Positions 22,496 through 34,165 of a DNA stretch of 64,000 nt are shown here, one piece after another; positions within the stretch are counted from its first letter, which is position 1; every line of letters begins with the position of its first letter. The stretch covers positions 523,264 to 587,263 of the forward strand of contig WTPW01000030.1 in NCBI GenBank assembly GCA_009809945.1. Reading direction: 5' to 3'. Position numbers and translations under genes: made by a program. The notes beneath the pieces were generated by a model. The model was not told where the DNA came from, did no database searches, and saw only the letters and a list, made by a program, of their open reading frames with translations. This DNA is from Gigaspora margarita. Its lineage: Eukaryota; Glomeromycota; Glomeromycetes; Diversisporales; Gigasporaceae.

Positions 22496-23682
22496 TAAAT
22501 ACAATTATTGCAAAAATATAATTTCTATTTTAAAGTTATTATACCAAATTTTATTTAAATATTCTAAATATTAAAAAAATAAATCCAAGCCAATTTTATA
22601 AGACTTAAGCAGGTAAATTTGTCTGTTAAAGTCTACAAATTAAAGGATATTATTAAATAAAAATTATATTAATAAAGATTATTTAATAATAGCCCCAAAG
22701 TTTCTAGTAGCAGTAGAATTCTTGGTTCTTCAATTAAATCTTTTATACTCTTTTTTGAGTTGCTATTGTATTTTTAGTAGTTTTAACTATAAGATTTAAT
22801 TATTTTAATATTATGCCTTATAATATATGTATATATACTATTAAAATTTGTAATCAATTTCATTAATAAGAAATTAGGCTTCTAAAAATCTAAAAGCAAC
22901 TAAAAAAAAATATAATCAATCTCAAAACCAAAATTATACTGATAAAATAATTTTATATTTATTAAATAAGCTTTTAATTTGATATAGGCTAGTATTGCTT
23001 AATGCTAGCCAGCTCAAATAAATTCTAATCTGGATTTTTAGGTTATTGAAATTTATTAAATTTATTAAGTAATTATTATAAATATAAAGCTATAATATAA
23101 CCCAGCTACAAGTATTAAATAAATAGTAATTGCAAGACAAAAAAAAGTGTTTCATGAATATAATATCACTATGTACTATATTTTATTCACTAAAATCTTT
23201 AAAATTGATATTTGTTTTCTGATTTTTGCTAAATAATATATCTAGAATTGATATAGAACATTTAAATTTTATATATTCATCTTTACAAAATTTTTGAGAA
23301 TTCTGTTAAGATAAATTAACTAAAATGAGAGCTTATTAGAGTAACAAAATTTAGGTTTATATTATAAAATTTTGTATAAGTAAGTCAGAATCTTGATGCT
23401 TTCTTACTAACTAAAATACAAAATATGATAAAGAAATTTGAGAAAAACTTGACTCAAAAAAATAAACAAATAAATCTATGTAAAAATAATATGAATTGAT
23501 AAATAAATAAAGTAGTTCATATATAAAAAAGATACCCATATAGTTGTTAGATAAAATCTTTATTTGTATAATAACAAAAGATAAAACCTAAGTACCAAAA
23601 AGACAAAACTTCTGACAAAAGACAAAACCTCAAATTCTTCTATTGAAAGATAAAACCTAAAACCTAAAATGATAAAATCAAA
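22496..23682. other. AT-rich intergenic DNA
   Basis: No gene or defined element recognised. A short purine-rich stretch with repeated AAAAGACAAAAC / AAGATAAAACCTAA occurs at 23570-23680. Confidence 0.4.
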
Positions 23683-23684
23683 TA

Positions 23685-24505
23685 TAGTCAGACCTCTCTA
23701 AATGCACATCTTCAGGACTAGCTCTAGAGCATGCATTTAGGAAGGGTTGCAACTAGAGAACACTAATAAAATTATAATATTACTATTATTATGTGACAAA
23801 GTCTTTAGTAGCCTAGAAATGATAAATTTGATTGGCCAATAATCACGTGGTTGCACATATCAGTAGATCAGCATAATTGGGTCTTTTTTTGATAAACTGT
23901 TACACAAAAATTTGCTCCTAAATAATGTTGAAAAACTAACAAACAAAATACTTGTTACAACTAACAAAAGAACCTTTTTTGACGTCTAGACATGTTAAAA
24001 AATCAGTAAAACTTAATAAAAAGCTATACTAAGCTGTAGAAAGAAGTACTTTTATCATTTGTTGAAATATTCAGGTGTTTTAGGATGGGTTGGGCATTGT
24101 TAGATGGGTTGGTAACTATCAAGGGTAATTCGGAAGCTAATTTTCAAAAATGGCCTTTTTAATCTACTTTTGGATTACAAATAAATACATGAATTTAGTA
24201 ATTTTTTACGTACTTAATTATAAATACAAAGTTGGTTAAAAAGGCCATTTTTGTGAAAATTCGCTTTGAAATAAATTTTTGCATAAAATTTTTTGATAAT
24301 CCTCGATCATAATTGGTCGAGCAGATATATTACACTGATCTGCCTATATGATTTATGGAGTAAGTTTTTATAAGTAGGCCAGACAATGAGTATGCAATTG
24401 AATAAAGAATATGCATTTATTTATAAGTCCTATTATAGGGCTAGTCTTCTATCATTCATTTAGAAAGGTGTTGCATTTGGGGTTGCATTTATGGAGATCT
24501 GACTG
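23685..24505. mobile_element. Tc1/mariner-like MITE of family B, copy B1 (821 bp)
   Basis: Left TAGTCAGACCTCTCTAAATG and right, in reverse, CAGTCAGATCTCCATAAATG, each next to TA. The second half repeats the motif GCATTTATGGAG / GCATTTGGGGTTGCATTTA. Non-coding. Confidence 0.72.
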
Positions 24506-25158
24506 TACTTAAAAAGACAAAATTCTAGTGCTCCTACTAAAAAAATGATTACCAAAAATCTATATTAATAATGAAACCCTAGTGCCCCTGCTAAAAAAAA
24601 TGATTACTGACAATCTCAATTTTGCTATTAATAAAACAAACCTATAATTTATATATTTAAAAAAAGAACAAATTATTATTGAGTCTCTTTATTTTATTTA
24701 ATGCTAAAAATGTTTATAAACTTAACCCTAACTGTATATTTAGGTTTTAAAAAGCTAATTATAGAATTTCTAAATAAGAAAAAAAATATTTAAATAAATA
24801 AATAAATAATAAATATAAATATAGGTCCTGTGAGCCAATAGTGTAGTGGTTGCACTTCCAGAACATTAGCTGATTTAAACGCAAGATTGCTGGTTCAAGT
24901 TCCATAGAAAACAGAGTTGCTATATAAGATCAGGAAGCAGATTACTTGAACTAGGTTGCTAGGACCACGTTTGGACAGCTCAGCCATAGTGCTGCTATAT
25001 TTTCTGCTATTGTGTTCTCTGTTTAGAAAACTTGTTCAGTTTTGGTTAAATCCTCTGGTAGTAAATAGGTCAATTGGATCTTACCCAAAATGAAAGAACA
25101 ACCATACCAGGATGATTTGAATAGAATGTGGAGTAGTCTGCTCTAATGGGATGGAACC

Positions 25159-26503
25159 AGTATTGGAAATTCAAAAAAAAATTTATGATTTTTGTGAACA
25201 TATTTTTTTTTTATAATGTTCATATTAAAAGTAAATATGTTTACAAATAAAATTTATAATTATTAATATATAAAATTAAAAACTCTTGAAATTACAAATA
25301 TTTTACTAATATAATTTGCATTTATTAATTATAATTTATATTTAATATAACTAAATTGTATAGCTATTAATTTATAAAATTAATATATTTAATCTTTATT
25401 TAAAACAATATATTATTGATTAGTTCTATATAATAAATTTGCCAAACTTTATATGCATGTTCAAAATCAAATTATTTATAGATTAACTATTTATAAAAAT
25501 TAACAAAAGATAATTAAAAGTTCTAAAATGTATTCTATTTCTAAGTTTGGTTTTAATTAATTTTGTTATAAAAATATACATTCTACTACTATATTATTAA
25601 GTGTAAGTATTAAAATTTTTTAAGCAATATACAAACAAAATTCAATTCTTTAATTAAATTTTTAATATTAATTAGAAAGAAAATTTAGTTCCTAAATTGA
25701 AATAAAGTTATTAATTTTTTTTTGAATTTAAAGTTGCAAAGCCAGAAGCACTCTATTTGTACTTGTATTAGCATACTGTATCTTGCTAAAAATAAGCCAT
25801 TTCTAAAAATAATCTACCCCCTCTTTTGGTCAAAAAACTCAGAAACGTTTTTGACCAGAAAATTAGCTACTCCATGATTGAAGCAGTTGCTACATAGTAA
25901 AGACCAAACTTTACTATACAAATCGATTACAGTCGCTTAAGTAAACTTACTCGGAAGATCAAATTGTACATTCTATAAAATTTTTAAAAAAAATTGGAGA
26001 ACTTTTTATTATTATGCTTTAAATTTTTGCTTTCAATGAAAAAATAATTTTTTTTAAAAAAAATATATTCGTTGAAGTTAAAATTAAAAGTCAAATAATA
26101 AAAAGTGCACCAATTTTGATAAAACTTTCGTATATATTATTCTTTCAAACAAGTATGCTTAAGCACTAATAACCAATTTAAATAATAGAATTTTGACTTT
26201 ATAATATAATGACTATTTGCAATTGACCAAAAATCGATTATATCAAAAAATAAGCTACTTACAGATTTTTGTATTCAAAATCATCCAAAAAGGAGACTTA
26301 TTTTTGGAAAAAAATGGTAAATATAATAAATTATGAATAAGAAATTATAAAAATTAAAATTTATATTCATACTATGTGAACATAAAATATAAAATTTTTG
26401 ATTTCTTATGTTCACACTATGTGAACATAAAATATAAAAATTTTGATTTTTTAAAAAAATTTATGTTCACTGTGAACGCTGTGAACATATGATTTTCAAC
26501 ACT
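25159..26503. mobile_element. Diverged family-C element C4 inside the SINE
   Basis: Ends AGTATTGGAAAT and ATTTTCAACACT match the C termini of the palindrome; flanks GGATGGAACC (25149-25158) and GGGTGGAACC (26504-26513) form a 10-bp target duplication with one mismatch. The subterminal palindrome is altered to GTGAACATA/TATGTTCAC forms. An A-family element is inserted near the right end. Confidence 0.8.
25776..26317. mobile_element. Family A element A2 inside C4
   Basis: TA-flanked (25774-25775 and 26318-26319), ends CTGTATCTTGCTAAAAATAA and, reversed, CCATTTTTTTCCAAAAATAA, with the usual CTACATAGTAAAG and TCGATTA blocks. It is the youngest of three nested insertions here. Confidence 0.78.
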
Positions 26504-26903
26504 GGGTGGAACCCCTGCCTGCCTTAGGGACAAAAAAGTTCTGGATGAATCAAAATAGGTCAGGAGCCGAAGACACTGCCGGGTACCTCTGGTTGGGTAT
26601 GAAAGATTTAAGAAGAGTTTTAGTTAAATCTCCCATTAGTAAAATGGGTCAGCTGGTTGAAACTAGTTGAGACAATAAAAGTAAAAAAAAAGGATGGCTT
26701 AGTACCGGTGTTACAGGACCCTGAAGAATATATGTAATACTGAGATCCGGTTTTGTATAGACTGACTATATAATTTTTTAATATGTTATATGTTTAAATT
26801 TGTATAACCAACAGGTAATTTTTCGAAAAGTTAGATGTTTATTTGTATAACAAAGATATCTTTTATAACAAGTTAGATTTTTATTTTGTATAATGATACT
26901 ATA

Positions 26904-27425
26904 CTATATGTTTCCAAAAATAAACTACATGCTACCCTTTTGTTTAAATTCAAAAATGTAAAAACGCCTTTGATCCAAAAATAAGCTACTCCATAATTGA
27001 TAATAGTCACTACATAGTAAAGTCAAAAGTTTACTATCCAAATCGATTAAAGTCGTTTAAGTAAACTTGTTCAGAAGATTAAAATATGCATACTTTAAAA
27101 ATTTCATCAAAATTCGAGAACTTTTATTATTTGACTTTTAATTTTTACGTTCAACGGTAAAATTAAAATTTTATTACAAAAATATATTTGTTGAACTTAA
27201 AAATTAAAAGTTTAATAATAAAAGGTGCTTCAATATTGATAAAAATTTTAGCATATATGTATTTTATCTTCTGAATAAGTTTACTTAAGCGATAATAGTC
27301 GATTTACATAGTAGAATTTGGACTTTACTATGTAACGACTATTTGTGATTGACCAAAAATCTACTCCCAGATTTTTTGTGTACAAAAAACGTCCAAAAAA
27401 GGTAGCTTATTTTGGAAACATATGG
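26904..27425. mobile_element. Family A element A3 (522 bp)
   Basis: Ends CTATATGTTTCCAAAAATAA and, reversed, CCATATGTTTCCAAAATAAG, flanked by TA (26902-26903; 27426-27427). Internal halves are inverted copies of each other. Confidence 0.82.
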
Positions 27426-27545
27426 TATGCTATCACTTTTTTTATTTTATTTATTTATTTATTTATTTTTTTGTTTTTTTTACCACAAAAAACTTGTCTG
27501 CACAAGATTATATGTGTGAGAATTTTTTTTAAAAAATATCTGTGC

Positions 27546-28015
27546 AAAAAGCTTATTAGCGATCACAAATAATCACTACATAACAAAGTCCAAATTTTAT
27601 TATGTAAATCGATTATATGCGCATAAGTAAACATGTGCATAATATAAAAATGCATGTTCTCTGAAATTTTCATACAAATCGGAGAACTTTTTATTATTTA
27701 ACTTGTAATTTTTACGTTCAGCATATATATTTTTTAAAAAATTTTTAATTTTTCGACGAACGTAAAAATTAAAGCTCAAATAATAAAAGGTTCTCCAATT
27801 TGTATAAAAATTTTACAGCATATGTATTTTGATCTTTCGAATAAGTTTACTTAAGCGATTATAACCGATTTGCATAGTAAAATTTGGACTTTACTATGTA
27901 TTAACTATTATCAATCGGGGGTAGCTTATTTTTGGATAAAACAAGTTTTTAGATTTTTTGGTTAAAACAAAGGGTAGTTTATTTTCGGAATAGGAATATA
28001 TATGGTATATAAACT
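27546..28015. mobile_element. Family A element A4, left end degenerate
   Basis: The characteristic blocks CACTACATAACAAAG, AAATCGATTA, ACTTAAGCGATTATAACC and GGTAGCTTATTTTTGG are present, but the left terminus is not recognisable; between A3 and A4 is a TTTA-rich simple repeat (27434-27480). Confidence 0.65.
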
Positions 28016-28164
28016 CAGATCTAAAATTGTATAATTTATAGTAAAATTGAACTTATATGATAATTTTGTATAAAGCTTTTAATAAAATTAAGTGTATAAT
28101 GTTATATTAAAATTTCGAGTCTGGATCTGAGTTATATATGTATTCTTCGGGGTCCTGGTGTTAC

Positions 28165-29860
28165 TACTGTTTTGGGAGAGCATCAGATTAGTGAGCCAAT
28201 TTAGTTAGTCGGTAGTGAATGAAATTGGACTAAGGAATGTGACAACCGCAGAGATATGAAAAGACCGAAGGGCTTGTTAAATACTTTAAAAGAAGAGGTT
28301 TTACAGAATTTGAATTAAAGGGTTAGTTAAAATTGATGGAGATCGACTAATTATTGTGATCAATTGATATGCAAGTCGATCAGGTGATTAATCTGAAGCA
28401 TGATATAGAGATTTTAGTTAAATATAATTGATATATTTATGAGCGATTTTTATAAGAAAAAAGGGACAATGTCGTAAAGATGTTTTTATGAAGAGAGAAA
28501 GGAATAATCAAGTTTTTTAAATATATATTTTAATAATGTAACAATATTGTGAAGATGTATTTATGATTCAATAACAATACTGCAACAAATTAGGATGATA
28601 TATATAATTTAATAACAATATGGTGAGAATTTGAATAAAATTTTTAATAAATAACTTTTGTCTTTATTAATTCAATTAATCAAAGTCTGAATAGAACTGA
28701 TGAGGGCAAAAAACTAGCCCTTATATACATAATCGTTTATACATAAATAAATTACAATATACAACCGATCTATAAAAGCTAACAATGTCAAATTGTTCAA
28801 AAGACTAATTAATTTTCCCCACAACCTTTCTGAAACTATCCCTTGACGAAATTAAACCTATTTTTGTCTAATACTTTTATCAAAACAATTGAATGCTTTA
28901 TGTTCATCTTTTTTGAAGATGAACGAGAATACGAATTTCCATATTTGATTTGTATTCTACATTACAAAAATAACTTTAGAAAGAATTAAAAATAATTTAG
29001 TCAATTTGTATAAGGTACAAAGACTGTATTTGTGAAGATTTCATTATCACGCCATAAGACTATTGATATTAAATCTTTGACATCAATTGACACTTTGTCG
29101 GGCTAACTTCCTTATTCTACAAGAAACAGAAGTACAAATATTGGAAGAGAAATAAAAGAGTAATAAAGTGCAATTGAGAGACTCCAAATAGTACAATTCA
29201 GTATCATGTTCAGGTCTTCGTGTACAGGTCAGGTTCGAGCGAAGATTTCCTCTGATTAGCATATAATGTGGCTGATATCTAGTTATGGTATCAAAAATTA
29301 ACTATCTAGGAAAGTATAATGACTATATGTAGATATCGATCTATGACAATAGCAAATAAGTGAATTACAGAATTTGGTAATACATATAGATATAAAAAAA
29401 AAAGAAAAATAAATATAGAATAGAAAGAAAGACAAATATGAAAATAAAAATAAATATATATAATTTAAGTAAAAATAGAAATGTTCAGCATACAGGGCCA
29501 TTACAGGATTATTATAATAATTTCAGCCCAAAAAAATTTATTCGTCCACGTGATAACACTGGTTAGCTATGGTAGAAATAGTAATAGATGCATATATGTA
29601 GATTATTACAAAATGTACAAATGTAGGGCCTTGTATAATAGGAAGGTCCTATTGAATAAGATAAATAAAGTACACTATCCGGCATCCCCTTAGAAGGGGT
29701 TTAAAAATATATATATATATATATAAATAAAGATGTATTATAATAAATTTAATAAAGACACCAAATTTTCTAAGAACTCTGACCTATGAAAACTGTACAG
29801 TTATCATATGTAACATGGAACAAAGTTGCACTTTCACCAGCTAGAACTCAAGACTATTCA
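28165..29860. other. Gene-free interval, origin uncertain
   Basis: Slightly richer in GC than its surroundings up to 28400, then AT-rich. A TGGTATCA at 29285-29292 resembles the start of a copia primer binding site, but no flanking long terminal repeat ending in CA was found. A CA/TA simple repeat occurs at 29707-29725. Confidence 0.35.
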
Positions 29861-30228
29861 CTGAGTGTTTGGTTCTTCTTGAACCAAAAGCAGTCGCTAC
29901 TGAAATAGAGTTGAAAAAGAGGACTCACCTAAGCAAGGCCTCCTGGCAGAAGTATGGAAAACTACCAAGCAAAGAAGTAGTAGATAGCTTTGTCAAGGTT
30001 TTTGGATGTGAAAACAGACAGGAATACTTGGTTAGATATAATATTCGGTACAGCGTAACTCTTTCAAGCCTCTACAATTTGGTGCACTTTCCCTCCCACT
30101 CTATTGGCATTTCAAAATTTCAACAAAGTGGGCATTTCAGTTTACCCCCTCCAAAAGATCGGCATGTTTATTCCTTCCAAATCGGGAATGCCTACCTATT
30201 TGGGATCAACATCACAAGTGATCTTTAG
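29842..30228 (+). CDS. Unrecognised open frame, possible gene fragment
   Basis: A stop-to-stop frame of roughly 125 residues with ordinary amino-acid composition in its first 65: LLEPKAVATEIELKKRTHLS and SWQKYGKLPSKEVVDSFVK, then VFGCENRQEYL. The remainder is serine/phenylalanine-rich. There is no ATG at the start of the frame, so it would have to be an internal exon or a remnant. Base composition is less AT-rich than the flanks, which supports past coding. No family was recognised. Confidence 0.3.
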
Positions 30229-30229
30229 C

Positions 30230-31140
30230 TGCGAAGTAAACGGTAAATGATGTGTTAGAGAAGTTTTGGATCGTTTGCAGAAATTTCTCACAAATCAAGC
30301 TACAAGGCAACCTTTACTGTACCAGTTTTCCTTTTCTTTTTTCTTTTGTTTCTAATATTGTATATATAATACTTACGTAGACTGGCTCTATAGTATTATA
30401 TAATTTTTATAGAATATAGATTTCATTTTATTTTGTCAAGATTGTCTTTTCTTTGTTTTTCTTAACTTGTTTCTTTTTACTTTCCTTACTTGGTATTTCG
30501 CTTAGAATTAGTAGTTTACCCCCTTTTTTTATACTCCCCTTTATATTTCATTTCATTTTAGTTTTTTTTCTTGTGATGGATCTGAGTAAAATTGTTCCAC
30601 CACTGAAGCGAGATGAGAAGGATTTAAAGAAAATAGCAGTCTTGACAAGGCTAACAGCAGCCATTCGGTGATTACAGGGATAACTTGCAGTGAGTTGTGG
30701 GCCTCTGTATGAGAAAAACAAATTGTCATGGCAGGTTGCACCTGGGTACTTCAGTATCAAGTGAGTTTTTATTTGAAAAAAAAGGATTTAGTTAGCAGCC
30801 AGAAAATTGAATTTAGCTTATTAACTTACTGTAACTGAATTATGTAAATTTTTACAAATCTCCTAAAATAAAAGCAGGACCGCTAGTTAAAAAAAAAATA
30901 AATTTAATAAATTTATAGATTCAAAAATTTTTTACTAGAAAATTTTAGACACAGCAATAAAGTTTAAATCTAAGCTCAAATTAATAAATCAAAATTTGTC
31001 AAATAATTTTCTGGCAAGTAAGATTAATATTAATGTTATAAAATAAAAGTTTAAAAATTTATTATATTGTCATATTAAATTTAGCCTCTTTAAAATTTAT
31101 ATTAAATATTAATTATTGGCATTCTTGTATTAAATGTACA
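30230..31140. other. Gene-free interval with a remnant of family C interior
   Basis: A pyrimidine-rich stretch spans 30320-30560. A short ATG frame (30576-30671) has no recognisable features. From about 30900 to 31135 the order of short matches (AAAGTTTAAA, ATTTGTCAAATAATT, TTTAGCCTCTTTAAAATTTA, TATTAAATATTAATTA) follows the interior of element C2 (13375-13530), suggesting an old decayed C fragment. Confidence 0.4.
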
Positions 31141-31146
31141 TGCATA

Positions 31147-31317
31147 CTCAAACCTTTCTAAGTGCATGCCCTTGAGACTACACTTTAACAATGTGCATTT
31201 AGAGAATAATAAGAAAAGGTGCATTTATAGAGGCCAAGTATATATTTGGGCCAGAGCTTGGGTGTGCATTAGAGAGGATGTGCATTTATAGAGAGTGCGC
31301 TTAGAGAGGTCTTACTG
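31147..31317. mobile_element. Family B MITE B2 (171 bp)
   Basis: Left CTCAAACCTTTCTAAGTGCA and right, reversed, CAGTAAGACCTCTCTAAGCG, each next to TA. Internal GTGCATTTAGAGAAT and GTGCATTTATAGAG repeats match B1. Confidence 0.65.
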
Positions 31318-31320
31318 TAC

Positions 31321-31648
31321 TAGGGTTGTTAAATTTTATATAAGTTACATGTAATTTACTGACATAAATTATACTATAATTTACGTTGTAAAGTATGTAA
31401 GTTATTTGTATAAACTCAAAATAACAATTTATAAAATTTGACCTAAATTACTATGATTTGGTTTTAATTGGTCATTTGTTTAGCCATTGAGGCTGGGTCA
31501 TATTGATGTTAATGCTGTAGAATTGTCATATGATTTGGCCAACTTTCAAACCTATATTATAATTTACATATTGGCCCAGATAAATTATAGATAACTTACT
31601 GTAATTTAATATGTAAAGTATGTTGTCAAGTAAGTTATAACAACCCTA
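31321..31648. mobile_element. hAT-like MITE E (328 bp)
   Basis: Ends TAGGGTTGTTA and TAACAACCCTA, flanks TACTGTAC (31313-31320) and TACTGTGC (31649-31656), 7 of 8 matching. Interior repeats GTAATTTAC / GTAAGTTA on both strands. It was inserted exactly at the right edge of B2. Confidence 0.78.
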
Positions 31649-31656
31649 TACTGTGC

Positions 31657-32300
31657 AGTAAATTTATATAAGATAACTGTGTAACTACATTGTGTCAAAA
31701 CTTATAAATAAATAAACTGTAAATTATATTATTTATAGTTTTTTGTACTTTAAGTGAGAAATTACTTCTTATCAATTTCTTATTTTAAATTTTAATTTAT
31801 ATGAACATAATATATAGGGAGCAAATAGAACTTTTATTCTACACTTAATTTATTATATAATTAATTTCCTCATATTTTATTGTTTGTCACCCTTTGCAGT
31901 TTTGTCAGTTTTGCCACCTTTTTGTTAGTTTCATCATTTTGTTATTTGAGATTTTAGTTAATAAAAGAAAAACTAGATTTCACATTTGGTCAGTGCAAAA
32001 CTTCGAGGTTTCGTTTAACAACTATAGATATTTACTTTTTAATTTGCCTATTTCCTTATTAGTAACACATGTATATCCAATGTCAAGATATTTTGAACTA
32101 TATTGACAAATACGACATATTCTTAATACTTGTTTTATTTAAACTAAAGTAATTATGTCGCATAGATTTATTAAAAAATTTTATCTAATTATTAAATCTT
32201 TCTATATGTCATTATGAATACAATATGTCTTGATAAACAACATTAGTATCCATAATTAAGATTCGATCAAGATACGAATTCAATTAAAATTTCAAATCTA
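31657..32300. other. AT-rich intergenic DNA
   Basis: No gene or element recognised. Confidence 0.4.
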
Positions 32301-32303
32301 CTA

Positions 32304-32691
32304 CAGTGGAATTCACCTAAAACCAACATATTTTATATATAGGCGCCAATTTTTTAGCTGTAGTGTAACCTAATTATCCAATAAAAATGTAGAAAAACTT
32401 AATACAATTATAAAATTAATTAATAACATTTAAATGTTTGTTAATAAATTCAAATTTTGTTATGTCTTTTTTATATATAAATGCCAAAATTTTTGAAACA
32501 TATATAAATTTAAATTAATATAATAGTTTAAAAATAAAAGATATTTAAAAAATTTATTGATAGTTTAATAATTTAAACAATTAGCTATTAAATTATCAAA
32601 AAATTTTTTAAATAACTTTTGTTTTTAAAGAGTTATAACAATTTAAAAATTTTTATAATTAAAAGGTGATGGTTTTAGGTGAATTCCACTG
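32304..32691. mobile_element. Tc1/mariner-like MITE F (388 bp)
   Basis: Left CAGTGGAATTCACCTAAAAC and right, reversed, CAGTGGAATTCACCTAAAAC are perfect inverted repeats, flanked by TA at 32302-32303 and 32692-32693. The CAGT terminus with TA duplication is the Tc1/mariner signature. The nearly unmutated ends suggest a fairly recent insertion. Confidence 0.88.
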
Positions 32692-32699
32692 TAGAATAC

Positions 32700-33580
32700 G
32701 CATTAATATTTGCTATAAAATTTAATAATTACTATATAAATTCAGAACATTATCTTATTAATTCACAAAAATATTATTTGTGTTATAGTACAATTGATTA
32801 TTGTTAAAATTATTATAAAAGTACTTTTTTTTTGTTGATAGTTTCATTAATGGATGACCAGACTTTTCAAATAAATTTTATGAATCATAGTATTCAATAA
32901 TTTATGATTGCAAATTTCATTATTAATAAGAATAAAATTAAGCATAAATTAGTTGATCTTTTAATAACACGCACTATTATGTGACAAAGACACTGGAACA
33001 CAGACCAAAGCAATATTTTGTATTCAAACATCAAATATGAACAAAATACATAAATATACTTGTGCATCATGTAATGAATCTATGGACCATTCGATAGTCG
33101 TAAAACAAAATAATTTACTTCATTTATTTATATACAGTATTACTCAATTAAGTTAATTATCAAATATTATTAACTATTTAATTAAATTGTGCCATTTTTT
33201 TTGTCTTAGATCCATTTTTTTCAGTATTACGACTCAAATATCAAATCAAAAAAATCTTGAAAAAATTCATAAAAATATAGACAAAAAAAAAACAGAAACA
33301 GTCTTGAATACATCAGATTATGTTGCTCAAATTATTAATAACTCTAACCATTTACTTTTAAATATACAAAAAGATAATTACTAATAAAATTCTCTTAACA
33401 ATATTATTATAGAAATATATAATCTATATATAAAAAAGGGGTAAGGTGTGAAAATCTTAAATCGATTAGTAAAAAAATAGATCATGTTTTAGTAAAAAGA
33501 AAAAGCAATAGCAGTCAAATCCAGATGAAAATAATTAATTTATTTTTGAGCAATGAAATAAATTTTACAATTCATTGTAT
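32700..33580. other. AT-rich interval, possible 5' exons of the Sel1 remnant
   Basis: A short frame from ATG at 33037 (MNKIHKYTCASCNESMDH) has one CxxC pair and may be a decayed exon. TTCTTGCAG at 33580-33588 is a good splice acceptor just before the Sel1 similarity. Nothing else recognised. Confidence 0.35.
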
Positions 33581-33588
33581 TCTTGCAG

Positions 33589-34165
33589 GTTGTTATGCGT
33601 TTGGCAAATGGATTGAAAAAGATAAACATAAAGCATTGAATCATTTCAAAAAGCTGCTAAGATAGATGATTCAGATAGAATATGAAACCCTTGCAATTTG
33701 TTATTGTAATGGGATTGGAGTTGAAAAGATGAATATAAGGCATTTATTCATTTTAAGACTCTGCGTGAATGAGAGATAGTGTAGGAATAAATAATCTTGC
33801 AATTTGTTATTGTGATGGAATTGGAGTTGAAAAAGATGAGCATAAGGCATTCAAAAATCTGCTGTATAGGAAATGTATGTGGTACATTTAATATAAAATA
33901 ACGTAATTGGTATTGAGAAAGATGAAAATAAAGCATTTATTTATTATTTAAAATCAGCTGAAATAGAAAATTGTGGTGAAGTATTTCTAGTTGATAAGTG
34001 TTATGAAAAGGGAATTGGTGTTAAAAAGAATGATCACAAAGCATTCGTTTATTATAAAAATCTCCGACATGAGGAACGTAATAGGGATGTTTAACGTTAA
34101 ATATTATTATCAACATGGAACTGGAACTGAAAAATATGACAAAAATCTGCCATGATGGATCATTC
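33589..34165 (+). pseudogene. Second Sel1-repeat gene remnant, heavily frameshifted
   Basis: At least five Sel1-like repeats are readable only by changing frame: CYAFGKWIEKDKHKALNHF, LAICYCNGIGVEK-D-EYKAFIHF, LAICYCDGIGVEKDEHKAF, NVIGIEKDENKAFIYYLKSA, DKCYEKGIGVKKNDHKAFVYY and YYQHGTGTEKYDK. Breaks include a lost base in GTTGAAAAGATGAA (33718-33731), a shift near 33766, truncation at 33850-33895 and stops in between. The consensus HKAF/YKAF and GIGVEKD motifs leave no doubt on family. The gene cannot make a product. It is more decayed than the copy at 480-892. Confidence 0.85.

Larger units (their letters stand above)
24824..26691 (+). mobile_element. tRNA-headed SINE, split by element C4
   Basis: The head contains a pol III A-box-like TAGTGTAGTGGTT (24839-24851) and a B-box GGTTCAAGTTCC (24892-24903) about 40 bp apart, as in tRNA-derived SINEs. 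The body (GATCAGGAAGCAGATTACTT and onward) runs to 25158, resumes at 26504 after C4 and ends in an A-rich tail at 26672-26691. Without the insertion the SINE would be about 520 bp. The non-AT composition contrasts with the flanks. The head does not fold as an intact tRNA, so no tRNA gene is called. Confidence 0.7.
26715..28156. mobile_element. hAT MITE D (1442 bp) carrying A3 and A4
   Basis: Inverted ends AGGACCCTGAAGAATA and TATTCTTCGGGGTCCT with a perfect 8-bp duplication GGTGTTAC at 26707-26714 and 28157-28164. Shares the AGGACCC terminus with elements P and M. Two family-A elements lie inside. Confidence 0.9.

Noticed and set aside
24824-24905. A genuine tRNA gene
   Set aside because: A- and B-box motifs are present but acceptor and anticodon stems do not pair; the A-tailed body indicates a SINE.
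29282-29300. Copia primer binding site (TGGTATCA) with an upstream LTR
   Set aside because: No long direct repeat, no CA end before the site and no pol frames downstream.
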